Shown here piece after piece: positions 1 to 5,581 of a stretch of 7,303 nt of DNA. The translations under genes and the position numbers were made by a program. The stretch lies in the NCBI GenBank assembly GCA_046091285.1, contig JBJTBH010000076.1, forward strand, positions 1 through 7,303, read 5' to 3'. The notes under the pieces were generated by a model. That model searched no databases. It saw nothing but the letters and a program-made list of their open reading frames with translations, and was not told the DNA's origin. The DNA is from CAIXOZ01 sp046091285 (GTDB lineage: Bacteria; Cyanobacteriota; Cyanobacteriia; PCC-6307; Cyanobiaceae). The stretch's first letter is position 1. Each line of letters opens with the position of its first letter.

Positions 1-251
1 CCCTGCACCGCAGCGGATCTGAGGGCCAGAGTTCCGGATGGTGATTCCATCCGGGGAAGTTGAAACAGGCCGCAGGAGCTCTCCGCATCGGTCGGATTCG
101 CCTCCGTTCCGGATGGTGATTCCATCCGGGGAAGTTGAAACGCGATGCTCTATGCCGAGCAGCTGGGCGAGCACCCGAGGTTCCGGATGGTGAATCCATC
201 CGGGGAAGTTGAAACCTCCAGATCGACACTGGCGCGCGGCCGATTCAGACC

Positions 252-287
252 GTTCCGGGTGGCTATGCCATCCGGAGAAGTTAAAAC
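252..287 (+). repeat. Decayed CRISPR repeat 4
   Basis: It differs from the consensus repeat at six of 36 positions (8, 12, 13, 16, 25 and 32). Three changes fall in the hairpin loop and one in the stem, where A to G turns an A-U pair into a G-U wobble in + strand RNA. The 3' handle reads GTTAAAAC instead of GTTGAAAC. It is probably still foldable, but a poorer processing substrate than the intact repeats. Confidence 0.85.
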
Positions 288-294
288 CATGATT

Positions 295-300
295 TATACT
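295..300 (+). promoter_or_regulatory. Possible -10 box for csx17 inside last spacer
   Basis: TATACT matches the bacterial -10 consensus at five of six positions and lies in the most AT-rich part of the array end. The region 17-18 bp upstream is decayed-repeat sequence without a good -35 match, and there is no clear extended -10. If used, transcription would start near 307 and give a leader of about 75 nt containing the terminal repeat hairpin. Alternatively csx17 is read only through the array. Confidence 0.25.
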
Positions 301-324
301 GCGCCCTATCACGCCAAGCCTCAA

Positions 325-360
325 GTGCCGGATGGCGAGCCCATCTGGGGAAGCTCCGAT
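325..360 (+). repeat. Strongly decayed terminal CRISPR repeat
   Basis: It matches the consensus at 26 of 36 positions and sits at the expected repeat-spacer spacing. The stem is kept (CCGGATGG / CCATCTGG), its one change giving a G-U wobble in + strand RNA. The 3' handle is lost (GCTCCGAT). It ends 23 bp before the csx17 start codon, so its hairpin would lie in the csx17 leader if transcription starts in the array or in spacer 4. It may be only the eroded array end, or may have a cis-regulatory role; the latter is inference. Confidence 0.75.
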
Positions 361-383
361 CACCCCTTCTTTCCCTTGTCTCG

Positions 384-2276
384 ATGAAAACAGCCCTGCG
401 CGTATCGCCCCTATGCAGCTACTTGTCAGCCCTTGGCCTCCTGAAGGTGCTCAACAGGCAGATCGATCCAGCAGCGCAAGGCTTCTGGCAGCAGGGCGTC
501 TTTCACCTCAGCACGGGGCTCACTCTGGAGGGCCTGATTGATTTTCTGGCCAACACGTATCGACCCGGGCCATTTCTTACGCCCTGGAATAAACCCAAGG
601 AGAAAGGCCCAAGTTTTCTGGGTGGGCAGGTGCCTCTCGCTGTGAAGAACCTGCAGGGTGAGCGCTACGCCGCAATCCATGGGGTTGCCGCAATTGCCGC
701 CGAGGTGCTGCCACCGTTCGTGCGCGATGGCCGAATCGGGAAGGAAGAAAAATCAGCGGCTTTTGAGGAGCTCTCGCAGCGGGCGAACAACGATGCCTTT
801 GCTGCCTGGCTAAAGCTCTGCGCCGTGACCACCCGCGATGGAGAGGGCAAAATCTCAGCGCGCTTCCCCGTACTGCTGGGTGGCAGTGGCGGCTACATGG
901 CGGCTGATTTCGGAACACAATTTCTCAACTCGCTGGCCATCGTCAAGGCCGAACACTTCCGTGCCGCTATCGTCGGTTCCACTGATCCTGGGATTCAGGT
1001 CAACGCCGGCAACACCCTGATCTACGACCCCTTTGGCCGCGGCGATGGGCAGCAGGGTTATCGCGTTGCCATCAATGACACCCAAACCGCCAAAGCCAAC
1101 CCGGCCGAGCTGATCCTGCTGGCGGAAGGGATGGCACTGTTTGAGGGGTATGCCACCACATCCCAGCAGGACATCGCCGGACAGAGCGGAACCCAGCAGG
1201 CCAGCTTCACCTTGGCAGTGGTGCACAATTCCAGCCTGCATCCCTCAAGCAGCTGGCTGGAAAACGGCGGCAGCCAGACGGAAGAACTCTGGTGCCCGCT
1301 CTGGGATCAGCCCTGCGGCTTTGATGATGTGCGCGAAGCACTGGGGCGCGTCGCACTCATGCCCTTGCCACGCCAGCTGCAAACCGGCACCGATTTCGCC
1401 CTCTTCGCTACACAGCTGGGCCGGCAGCAGGGGCTCTCCGGCTTCGCTCGCTACTGCTTCCCTGCACGGATTGGCCAGGGCACCAAGATCCCCTCCCTCA
1501 TCGAGGTGTTCGCCCTCAGCGATGGCCAGGAAGACCGCAGCGACGCACTGGCCGACCTGGCCCGTTTCGCCTCCACCCTGCGCTGGCGCTCGCGGGACAC
1601 CGCAGTGCCCGCAAGCCACCGCCATGCCGCTGAACGGGTCGTGGCCGACCTGGAGGTGCTCTCCGGTGGTGGGGGATCGTTTGCTGGCCTGCTGCGGCAA
1701 CTGGTGGCTTGGCGCCGGCAGGAGGAGCTGCGGCAGCCTGATCAGCAAGCGGCGCGGTTCCGCTTCAGCCGTCGGGAACTGCCACCCCTCTGGTTCGACC
1801 TGCTGGCCAGGGAAATCGATGGCCCGGAATGGCGCCTCGCACTCGCCTTGGCGACCGGCCGGCCATACGCCAGCTGCAGCGATGTGCTCCTGCTGCTGGA
1901 GGGGCGCCTCGATGCTGACCTGGTGAATGACCTGGAGCTGGGCATCGGCTGGATCGAACGCCGCGGGCTGCCCAGGCTGCCTTCCCTGGACACCTCGATC
2001 CCCTGGCTGCCCCCCGACTACCTGGCAGGGGTACTGCTGAACCAATGGCTGTTCAGCGCCCCTACCGCCGTGCCCGGAGACCGCGCACGCTGGCGTGAGC
2101 TGCTGCTGGCCGACCGGCCTGCAGAAGCCATGGCCATCGCCCTGCAGCGCCTACGGATGGCAGAGGTGGTGAGCTGGCCATGGCCGGTCATCACCCATTC
2201 CGATCCCAGGCGCCTGCTGCGAACGGTGGAGGTGCCGGTTCATCCGATGACGCTGACGAGGCTGCGGAAGCAATAG
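384..2276 (+). CDS. csx17: Type I-G (I-U) CRISPR-associated protein Csx17 (Cas8 large subunit)
   Basis: This 630-residue protein resembles the Csx17 family, the Cas8-type large subunit of the type I-G Cascade, which by analogy with other Cas8 proteins takes part in crRNA-guided DNA target and PAM recognition. Recognisable parts are the N-terminal PLCSYLSALGLLKVL (9-23; family pattern P-L-x-x-YLKALGVLR), YRPGPFLTPWN (59-69), the glycine-rich LLGGSGGYMAADFGTQF (164-180), the NPAELILLAEGMALF segment (239-253), ELWCPLWDQP (301-310) and DFALFATQLGRQQGLSGFARY (337-357, where the family has a DFARAVASLG..RGI.AF.RYG-like stretch). Conservation fades after about residue 370. As I recall the family it is usually nearer 700 residues, so this copy is on the short side. 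The ATG at 384 fits the family N-terminus; no Shine-Dalgarno sequence precedes it, only a pyrimidine-rich stretch (361-383). It follows the array trailer directly and has no other cas gene beside it in the window; csb1, csb2, cas3 and adaptation genes, if present, must lie left of the array. Confidence 0.85.
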   Translation: MKTALRVSPLCSYLSALGLLKVLNRQIDPAAQGFWQQGVFHLSTGLTLEGLIDFLANTYRPGPFLTPWNKPKEKGPSFLGGQVPLAVKNLQGERYAAIHGVAAIAAEVLPPFVRDGRIGKEEKSAAFEELSQRANNDAFAAWLKLCAVTTRDGEGKISARFPVLLGGSGGYMAADFGTQFLNSLAIVKAEHFRAAIVGSTDPGIQVNAGNTLIYDPFGRGDGQQGYRVAINDTQTAKANPAELILLAEGMALFEGYATTSQQDIAGQSGTQQASFTLAVVHNSSLHPSSSWLENGGSQTEELWCPLWDQPCGFDDVREALGRVALMPLPRQLQTGTDFALFATQLGRQQGLSGFARYCFPARIGQGTKIPSLIEVFALSDGQEDRSDALADLARFASTLRWRSRDTAVPASHRHAAERVVADLEVLSGGGGSFAGLLRQLVAWRRQEELRQPDQQAARFRFSRRELPPLWFDLLAREIDGPEWRLALALATGRPYASCSDVLLLLEGRLDADLVNDLELGIGWIERRGLPRLPSLDTSIPWLPPDYLAGVLLNQWLFSAPTAVPGDRARWRELLLADRPAEAMAIALQRLRMAEVVSWPWPVITHSDPRRLLRTVEVPVHPMTLTRLRKQ

Positions 2277-2465
2277 CACCACTGGATCAGCGACCAGAGC
2301 GCTCAGCCCCCTGGCGGCCTCCTGCAGCGGGCGGCAGGCACCAGAGCTCGCCTCGGTGCACCGCTGAGACCCATCGAGGACAACAAGGCCCAACAAATCC
2401 AGACCGGCGCACACGCTTCCCGACACCAGAACGACTACGGTTAAAGCAACATTTGTACCCACACC

Positions 2466-2684
2466 ATGAAGACCGAGCGATTGGCGCTGCGGGTGTCGGA
2501 TGCCTTCCTCGAAGGGCTCGATGAGCTGGTTGAAGCCGAGGGGCTCTCACGCGCTGAAGTGGTGCGCCGCGCGGTCGCCTTGCTGGCCTTTGCACGCAAA
2601 GAGGCCAGGGAAGGTCGGCGCATGGGCTTCTTCGTGGAGGAAGCCGACGGCGTCCCGCGGATCAAGGAAGTGGTGACCCTGTGA
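2466..2684 (+). CDS. Ribbon-helix-helix (CopG/Arc/MetJ-type) DNA-binding protein
   Basis: The 72-residue product has the layout of a ribbon-helix-helix repressor: a short strand RLALRVSD (5-12) that would pair in the dimer and touch the DNA major groove, helix A (about 13-25, AFLEGLDELVEAE), a turn at GLS, and helix B (about 28-49, SRAEVVRRAVALLAFARKEAREG). A C-terminal tail (50-72) with a glycine, aromatic residues and an acidic stretch follows. The sequence suggests a dimeric transcription factor, perhaps autoregulating its operon. The gene overlaps the next one by 4 bp (GTGA), which indicates translational coupling. No Shine-Dalgarno sequence or clear promoter was recognised in the 189 bp upstream (2277-2465), where I also see no other gene. 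It could be the antitoxin-like half of a two-gene module, but the partner is not a known toxin. Confidence 0.72.
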   Translation: MKTERLALRVSDAFLEGLDELVEAEGLSRAEVVRRAVALLAFARKEAREGRRMGFFVEEADGVPRIKEVVTL

Positions 2685-2977
2685 GCGAGCTCCCGGATTC
2701 GCAGACACTGGCCGAGTTGGCCGATGCGTTTGAACGGCTGCGACATCCACGCGCCAATCCAGCAGAGGACGACCACCGGCGCGGCCGTGAGGGCCTGATG
2801 CTGCGCCTGGCAGGCCTTGTTGTCCTGACCCTGGTAGGCGTCAGCAGCTGGATTGCCATTGACCCACTGAACCGCTACCAGAGCGCTCAGAGGCAGCAGG
2901 GGATGCAGGCGCTGGGAGGCCTGGCCGCTGCGCTGGTTGGAGCCGTCGCAGGGTATTCGGCGCGCAACCATCCGTAA
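2681..2977 (+). CDS. Small two-helix membrane protein, function unknown
   Basis: The product is 98 residues with a GTG start that overlaps the stop of the RHH gene (GTGA). Residues 1-37 are polar and charged and look soluble (TLAELADAFERLRHP, then a basic HRRGREG). Residues about 40-58 (MLRLAGLVVLTLVGVSSWI) form a hydrophobic helix. A polar linker (61-74, DPLNRYQSAQRQQG) and a second Ala/Gly-rich hydrophobic helix (about 77-92) follow, then a short SARNHP tail. The basic residues before helix 1 suggest that both termini are cytoplasmic, by the positive-inside rule. I do not recognise the family. Its overlap with the RHH regulator implies coordinated expression; holin-like, stress-related or toxin-like roles are all possible and none is shown. 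Confidence 0.65.
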   Translation: MSELPDSQTLAELADAFERLRHPRANPAEDDHRRGREGLMLRLAGLVVLTLVGVSSWIAIDPLNRYQSAQRQQGMQALGGLAAALVGAVAGYSARNHP

Positions 2978-3014
2978 CGGTGGCCAGCCAGGATCCCGAA
3001 CGGAGGTCCGCCCA

Positions 3015-3039
3015 GACCATGCAAACCGGACCATGCAAA
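3015..3039 (+). repeat. Short direct repeats in intergenic region
   Basis: GACCATGCAAA occurs exactly at 3015-3025 and again at 3029-3039. A tandem 9-mer, CCGCTCGAG, follows at 3051-3059 and 3060-3068, its core GCTCGAGC being palindromic. They lie in the 193-bp gap (2978-3170) between the membrane protein and the PCP_red gene. They could be operator half-sites or replication slippage; nothing in the sequence decides between these. Confidence 0.4.
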
Positions 3040-3144
3040 AGGGAGAAAAGCCGCTCGAGCCGCTCGAGCCGACCGCGCGGTTGCAGGGGATTGCAGCCAG
3101 CCTCTGATACGAGCGCCGGTTCCCCTATTCTCCATAGCCTTCTG

Positions 3145-3160
3145 GGGGTCTCAGAACCCC
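3145..3160 (+). promoter_or_regulatory. Small hairpin just upstream of PCP_red gene
   Basis: GGGGT (3145-3149) and ACCCC (3156-3160) can pair around a 6-base loop, ending 10 bp before the ATG at 3171. No U tract follows, so it is not a standard terminator. It may affect translation of the downstream gene, which has no visible Shine-Dalgarno sequence. Confidence 0.25.
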
Positions 3161-3170
3161 GGCCTGCCTG

Positions 3171-3332
3171 ATGACCTGGACTGACGACGCCGAGGCCCTG
3201 CTGAAGGAGGTGCCGTTCTTCGTGCGACCTGCAGCGCGCAAGAAGATCGAAGGGCTGGCCCGGGATGCCGGCCGCGACACGAGCGATGCGGCCTTCTACG
3301 CCGAAGCCAAGGCCCGTTTCGGCCAGAAATAG
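3171..3332 (+). CDS. Stand-alone PCP_red domain protein (protochlorophyllide reductase-like)
   Basis: This 53-residue ORF reads MTWTDDAEALLKEVPFF (1-17), then VRPAARKKIEGLARDAG (18-34), and ends KARFGQK. The pattern W-T-x-x-A-x-x-x-L-x-x-(I/V)-P-(F)-F-V-R-x-x-x-R-x-x-x-E-x-x-A is that of the PCP_red domain (PF08369). The domain forms the C-terminus of the ChlB/BchB subunit of light-independent protochlorophyllide reductase and also occurs as a small separate protein in cyanobacteria. The product is probably a soluble helical protein; a role in chlorophyll synthesis is suggested only by the domain name. The ATG at 3171 places the conserved Trp at residue 3, as expected for a domain beginning at the N-terminus. 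No clear ribosome binding site is visible. The high GC at third codon positions supports real coding. Confidence 0.75.
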   Translation: MTWTDDAEALLKEVPFFVRPAARKKIEGLARDAGRDTSDAAFYAEAKARFGQK

Positions 3333-3346
3333 GTTCTTGTACGGAT

Positions 3347-3370
3347 AGCCCGCCCGGACATGGCGGGGCT
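3347..3370 (+). other. Imperfect GC-rich hairpin between genes
   Basis: AGCCCGCC (3347-3354) pairs with GGCGGGGCT (3362-3370) with one bulged G and a 7-base loop. It lies 15 bp after the PCP_red stop. No T run follows, so an intrinsic terminator is doubtful; it may instead stabilise the upstream mRNA end. Confidence 0.3.
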
Positions 3371-3393
3371 AAGTGGCCGCCAATGCGGTAAAA

Positions 3394-3411
3394 GGGAGGA
3401 TCGACCCTCCC
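3394..3411 (+). promoter_or_regulatory. Hairpin in front of the 66-aa gene
   Basis: GGGAGG (3394-3399) pairs with CCTCCC (3406-3411) around a 6-base loop and ends 7 bp before the ATG at 3419. The left arm resembles a Shine-Dalgarno sequence but is about 19 nt from the start, too far for normal use unless folding changes the distance. It could modulate translation; this is inference from position. Confidence 0.3.
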
Positions 3412-3418
3412 CTTCCCG

Positions 3419-3619
3419 ATGAGCCAATCCAAGCGCGAACAGGTGGTGAGCCACTTGCGCTACATCCGTCAGGAGCTGCGGGAAATGCATCAGGGCGTCA
3501 TGGATGACGGTCTGCTGCCGGAAGCCGGTGAGGTCCGGGGCGTGATGGCCCAGATGGAAGCCCTGCTGGAGCTGCTCGAAGGCAAGGGGTCACGCAAATC
3601 CAAGGACAGCGACGGCTGA
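3419..3619 (+). CDS. Small charged helical protein, function unknown
   Basis: The 66-residue product is highly charged and probably almost all helical. Helical stretches are at about 4-28 (SKREQVVSHLRYIRQELREM onward) and 36-55 (AGEVRGVMAQMEALLELLEG), separated by a turn at DDGLLP, and it ends in a basic-acidic tail (KGSRKSKDSDG). Spaced Leu/Met/Val residues in the second helix suggest an amphipathic or coiled-coil face. It has no membrane segment or signal peptide. I do not recognise the family. The stop is 8 bp before the GTG of the DUF565 gene, so the two are probably cotranscribed. The ATG at 3419 follows a hairpin and lacks a close Shine-Dalgarno sequence. Confidence 0.6.
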   Translation: MSQSKREQVVSHLRYIRQELREMHQGVMDDGLLPEAGEVRGVMAQMEALLELLEGKGSRKSKDSDG

Positions 3620-3627
3620 GATCCGCC

Positions 3628-3966
3628 GTGGCCCGCCCACAGCAGACCCGCTTCCATCGCAGCATCGACCAGGCCTGGGGACAATTGGAGCGCTGGGCCA
3701 CCAATCCCTGGAGACGGTTGTCGCTGCAGCTGATCGTGCTGCTGACAGCCTTTGTGGTGGGAACCCAGGTCGGAGCGATCACCGGGGTCATCGACGCTCT
3801 TGATCCGGTGATGGCCCTGCTGGCGGTGGTGCTGATCGAGCTGGCGATCCGGCTGCGGCCGGCGCTGATCGCCCGGCCCGAGGCGGAACTGCGGCTGGCG
3901 CTGCTCGACATGGCGCGCATCGGCCTGCTCTACGGCTTGTTGGTCGAAGGCTTCAAGCTGCTCTGA
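3628..3966 (+). CDS. DUF565 / Ycf20-like membrane protein
   Basis: The 112-residue protein matches the layout of the DUF565/Ycf20 family of cyanobacteria and plastids: an amphipathic N-terminus ending in NPWRRLSLQLI (26-36), a first hydrophobic segment that includes LIVLLTAFVVGTQVGAITG (35-53), a second (about 60-74, PVMALLAVVLIELAI), and a conserved C-terminal segment with an MARIGLLYGLLVEGFKLL motif (95-112) that closes the protein. It is probably an integral thylakoid or plasma membrane protein. Plant Ycf20-like proteins have been linked to non-photochemical quenching; its bacterial role is not clear to me. The start is GTG (3628), 8 bp after the upstream stop. Its last 14 bp overlap the convergent pyrB end, leaving no room for a terminator outside coding sequence. 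Confidence 0.82.
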   Translation: MARPQQTRFHRSIDQAWGQLERWATNPWRRLSLQLIVLLTAFVVGTQVGAITGVIDALDPVMALLAVVLIELAIRLRPALIARPEAELRLALLDMARIGLLYGLLVEGFKLL

Positions 3967-4978
3967 CGGGCGCGGCCGCCATCAGATAAAGCAGCGCCAT
4001 CCGAATCGGGATGCCGTTGCACACCTGTTCCTCCACCAGGCAGCGGCTGGGATCATCGAGCAGGGCACCACTCATCTCGACGCCACGATTCACCGGCCCG
4101 GGATGCAGCACCGGCACATCAGGGCGGCAGCGCTCGAGGCGACGGTGGCTGAGGCCATAACGACGGTGATAGGTGTCGAGGCTAGTGAGCAGGTTCTGGT
4201 GCATGCGCTCCTTCTGCAGCCGCAGGGTCATCACCGCATCGGCCCCCTCCAGCGCCTGATCAAGATCGCGGCAGAGCCGCAGCGGACCCCGTTCCGCCAC
4301 CGGATCCGTGAGCTGACCGGGGGGAGGCGCCGCCAAGAAGTCCGCGAAAGCATCGGGTAGGAGTGTGGGGGGGCCGCAGAGCACGACCTCGGCACCGCAG
4401 GCCGTGAGGGCCCAGAGATTGGAGCGGGCGACGCGGGAATGGAGAACATCCCCCACGATCACGATCCGACGACCACGCAGGGCCTCGGGACCGGGGGCCG
4501 TGGGGGCGAAGCAGCGGGCCAGGGTGAAGAGATCGAGCAGCCCCTGACTGGGATGGCTGTGCAGGCCATCCCCGGCATTGAGCACGGCGACGGTGTCGCC
4601 GCTGCGCTCGAGATCGCGGGCGAGGGCGGCGGGCACCCCGGCGCAACGATGACGGACCACCAGGAGCTCGGCCCCCATGGCCACATAGGTGCGGGCCGTG
4701 TCGAGCAGGCTTTCACCTTTGCTCAGGGAACTGGAAGAGGGGGAGAAGCTCTGAACATCCGCCGAGAGGCGTCGGGCGGCCAGCTCGAAGCTGCTGCGGG
4801 TGCGGGTGCTGGGCTCGAAGAACAGACTGGTCATCAGCCGGCCCTGCAGGGCCGGAAGCTTGCCGCCACCACGGCTGGGCAGGGCCCGGAAGCGTTGCGC
4901 CAGCTCCAGCACGGTGCGGTAATCCTGCAGGGAGAAGGCCGCCAGGTCGAGCACATGGCGGTGGGTCCAGTCGCTCAA
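3953..4978 (-). CDS. pyrB: Aspartate carbamoyltransferase catalytic chain
   Basis: PyrB catalyses carbamoyl phosphate plus L-aspartate to N-carbamoyl-L-aspartate and phosphate, the committed step of pyrimidine synthesis, in the cytosol as a catalytic trimer. The 341 residues contain the family motifs in order: the carbamoyl phosphate loop FFEPSTRTR (53-61), SLSKGES with the active-site Lys (87), HPSQ (142-145), DVLHSRVARSN (177-187), the aspartate-site RLQ (253-255), and HPGPVNRGVE (292-301). The length is normal for cyanobacterial PyrB. Translation starts at TTG (4978-4976), because an in-frame TAG lies two codons upstream and the N-terminus SDWTHRHVLDL already looks complete. It lies 21 bp downstream of mpg on the same strand, so the two are probably one operon; no pyrI is adjacent. 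Its 3' end overlaps the convergent DUF565 gene. Confidence 0.96.
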   Translation of the reverse strand: MSDWTHRHVLDLAAFSLQDYRTVLELAQRFRALPSRGGGKLPALQGRLMTSLFFEPSTRTRSSFELAARRLSADVQSFSPSSSSLSKGESLLDTARTYVAMGAELLVVRHRCAGVPAALARDLERSGDTVAVLNAGDGLHSHPSQGLLDLFTLARCFAPTAPGPEALRGRRIVIVGDVLHSRVARSNLWALTACGAEVVLCGPPTLLPDAFADFLAAPPPGQLTDPVAERGPLRLCRDLDQALEGADAVMTLRLQKERMHQNLLTSLDTYHRRYGLSHRRLERCRPDVPVLHPGPVNRGVEMSGALLDDPSRCLVEEQVCNGIPIRMALLYLMAAAPVRAA

Positions 4979-4999
4979 GGGCTACGGGGGTGCACAGGC

Positions 5000-5581
5000 T
5001 CAGGGTAGAAGCCGCCAGGAATCAGGCCACAGGGAATCGAGGGCCTCGGCCGGCCGGGGCGGCCGATCGCCAGAAGCGCGGCGGCTGACGGAACGGCTGG
5101 CGCGCAGGTCCCAGCGCCAGGGCAGGTCCCTGGCCTCGCGGATGCCGATCCGAACCGTCTGCACCAGCAGCGGCAGGGAAGCACGCGCTTCCTCCTCCTG
5201 CCACCAGCGCTGAAGTGCAGGGGGCCGCGGCGCGATCCACAGACCCTGATCGATGGCAGCCAGGCGACGATCATCGCGGCGATCGAGGCTGAAATACCGG
5301 GCCAGCAGCCCCGGACCCGCCGCCACCCGCTCCGGCTCTCCAGGAAGCTGAACGGCCCGCAGCAACACACCGTTCGCCCAGCCCGCCTTGTGGGTGACCA
5401 CATTCACGCAGTGGTGAATGCCGTAGCTCACATACACGTAAAACCGCCCGGGCTCTCCGAAGAGGGTGTCGTTGCTGGGGGTGCGGCGGCGATGGCCGTG
5501 GCAGGCGGGCTCTGCTTGCGAATAGGCCTCCGTTTCCACAATCACTCCCCAAAGCAGCTCGCCACCTTCTTGGCGTTTCAC
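5000..5581 (-). CDS. mpg: DNA-3-methyladenine glycosylase (AAG/Mpg family), start uncertain
   Basis: This base-excision repair enzyme removes alkylated purines such as 3-methyladenine by cleaving the N-glycosidic bond. Counting from the GTG at 5581, the family motifs are GVIVETEAY (12-20, with the expected catalytic Glu18 and intercalating Tyr20), EPACHG (24-29, active-site His28), RTPSND (33-38), LFGEPGRFYVYVSYGIHHCVNVV (40-62), and the late SVSRR. It is monofunctional in known relatives, with no lyase Lys. The oddity is the start. The same open frame continues upstream to a TAA at 5699-5701 and encodes PSFFARPAEVVAPELIGCLL just before the GTG, which is typical N-terminal sequence of this family. 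That stretch contains no ATG, GTG or TTG. The true protein may begin at a rare codon (ATA at 5671 or ATC at 5689), or the original start was mutated. pyrB follows 21 bp downstream. Confidence 0.9.
   Translation of the reverse strand: MKRQEGGELLWGVIVETEAYSQAEPACHGHRRRTPSNDTLFGEPGRFYVYVSYGIHHCVNVVTHKAGWANGVLLRAVQLPGEPERVAAGPGLLARYFSLDRRDDRRLAAIDQGLWIAPRPPALQRWWQEEEARASLPLLVQTVRIGIREARDLPWRWDLRASRSVSRRASGDRPPRPAEALDSLWPDSWRLLP

Larger units (their letters stand above)
31..360 (+). CRISPR. CRISPR array, trailer end (5 repeats, 4 spacers visible)
   Basis: Five 36-bp repeats lie at 31-66, 106-141, 180-215, 252-287 and 325-360. The first two are identical, the third has one change, the fourth six and the fifth ten. 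Spacers are 39, 38, 36 and 37 bp (67-105, 142-179, 216-251, 288-324) and unlike each other; bases 1-30 are probably the end of another spacer, so the array continues off the left edge. Repeat positions 4-11 and 17-24 form a perfect 8-bp stem (CCGGATGG / CCATCCGG) with a 5-base loop. The repeat ends GTTGAAAC, like the 8-nt 5' crRNA handle of many type I systems, so I infer + strand transcription. Repeat decay toward 360 marks the leader-distal end. Type I-G assignment comes from the adjacent csx17, not from the repeat itself. Confidence 0.95.

Noticed and set aside
145..387. 80-aa + strand ORF across the CRISPR array
   Set aside because: It runs through repeats and spacers and its protein simply repeats the translated CRISPR unit; this is a chance open frame.
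1245..2045. 266-aa - strand ORF opposite csx17
   Set aside because: It is antisense to well-supported csx17 coding sequence, low in complexity (Gln/Pro/Gly-rich), and matches no family I know; long antisense frames are common in GC-rich genes.
2321..2338. Short stem CCTGC/GCAGG after csx17 as a terminator
   Set aside because: The stem is only 5 bp with an 8-base loop and no T run; the evidence is too weak to call a terminator.
2293..2890. 14-base match ACCAGAGCGCTCAG at 2293-2306 and 2877-2890
   Set aside because: It has a palindromic core, but a single pair in a GC-rich window, with one copy inside coding sequence, is close to chance expectation.
2466..2977. Calling the RHH/membrane pair a type II toxin-antitoxin system
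   Set aside because: The second protein is a membrane protein without resemblance to RelE, MazF, VapC or other known toxins; only the gene layout is similar.
2441..3034. 197-aa - strand ORF opposite the RHH and membrane genes
   Set aside because: The + strand frames have recognisable RHH and membrane features with coupled start and stop; the antisense product is Ser/Arg-rich without a recognisable domain.
4439..5008. 189-aa + strand ORF opposite pyrB
   Set aside because: It is a shadow of the pyrB frame; pyrB carries all catalytic motifs.
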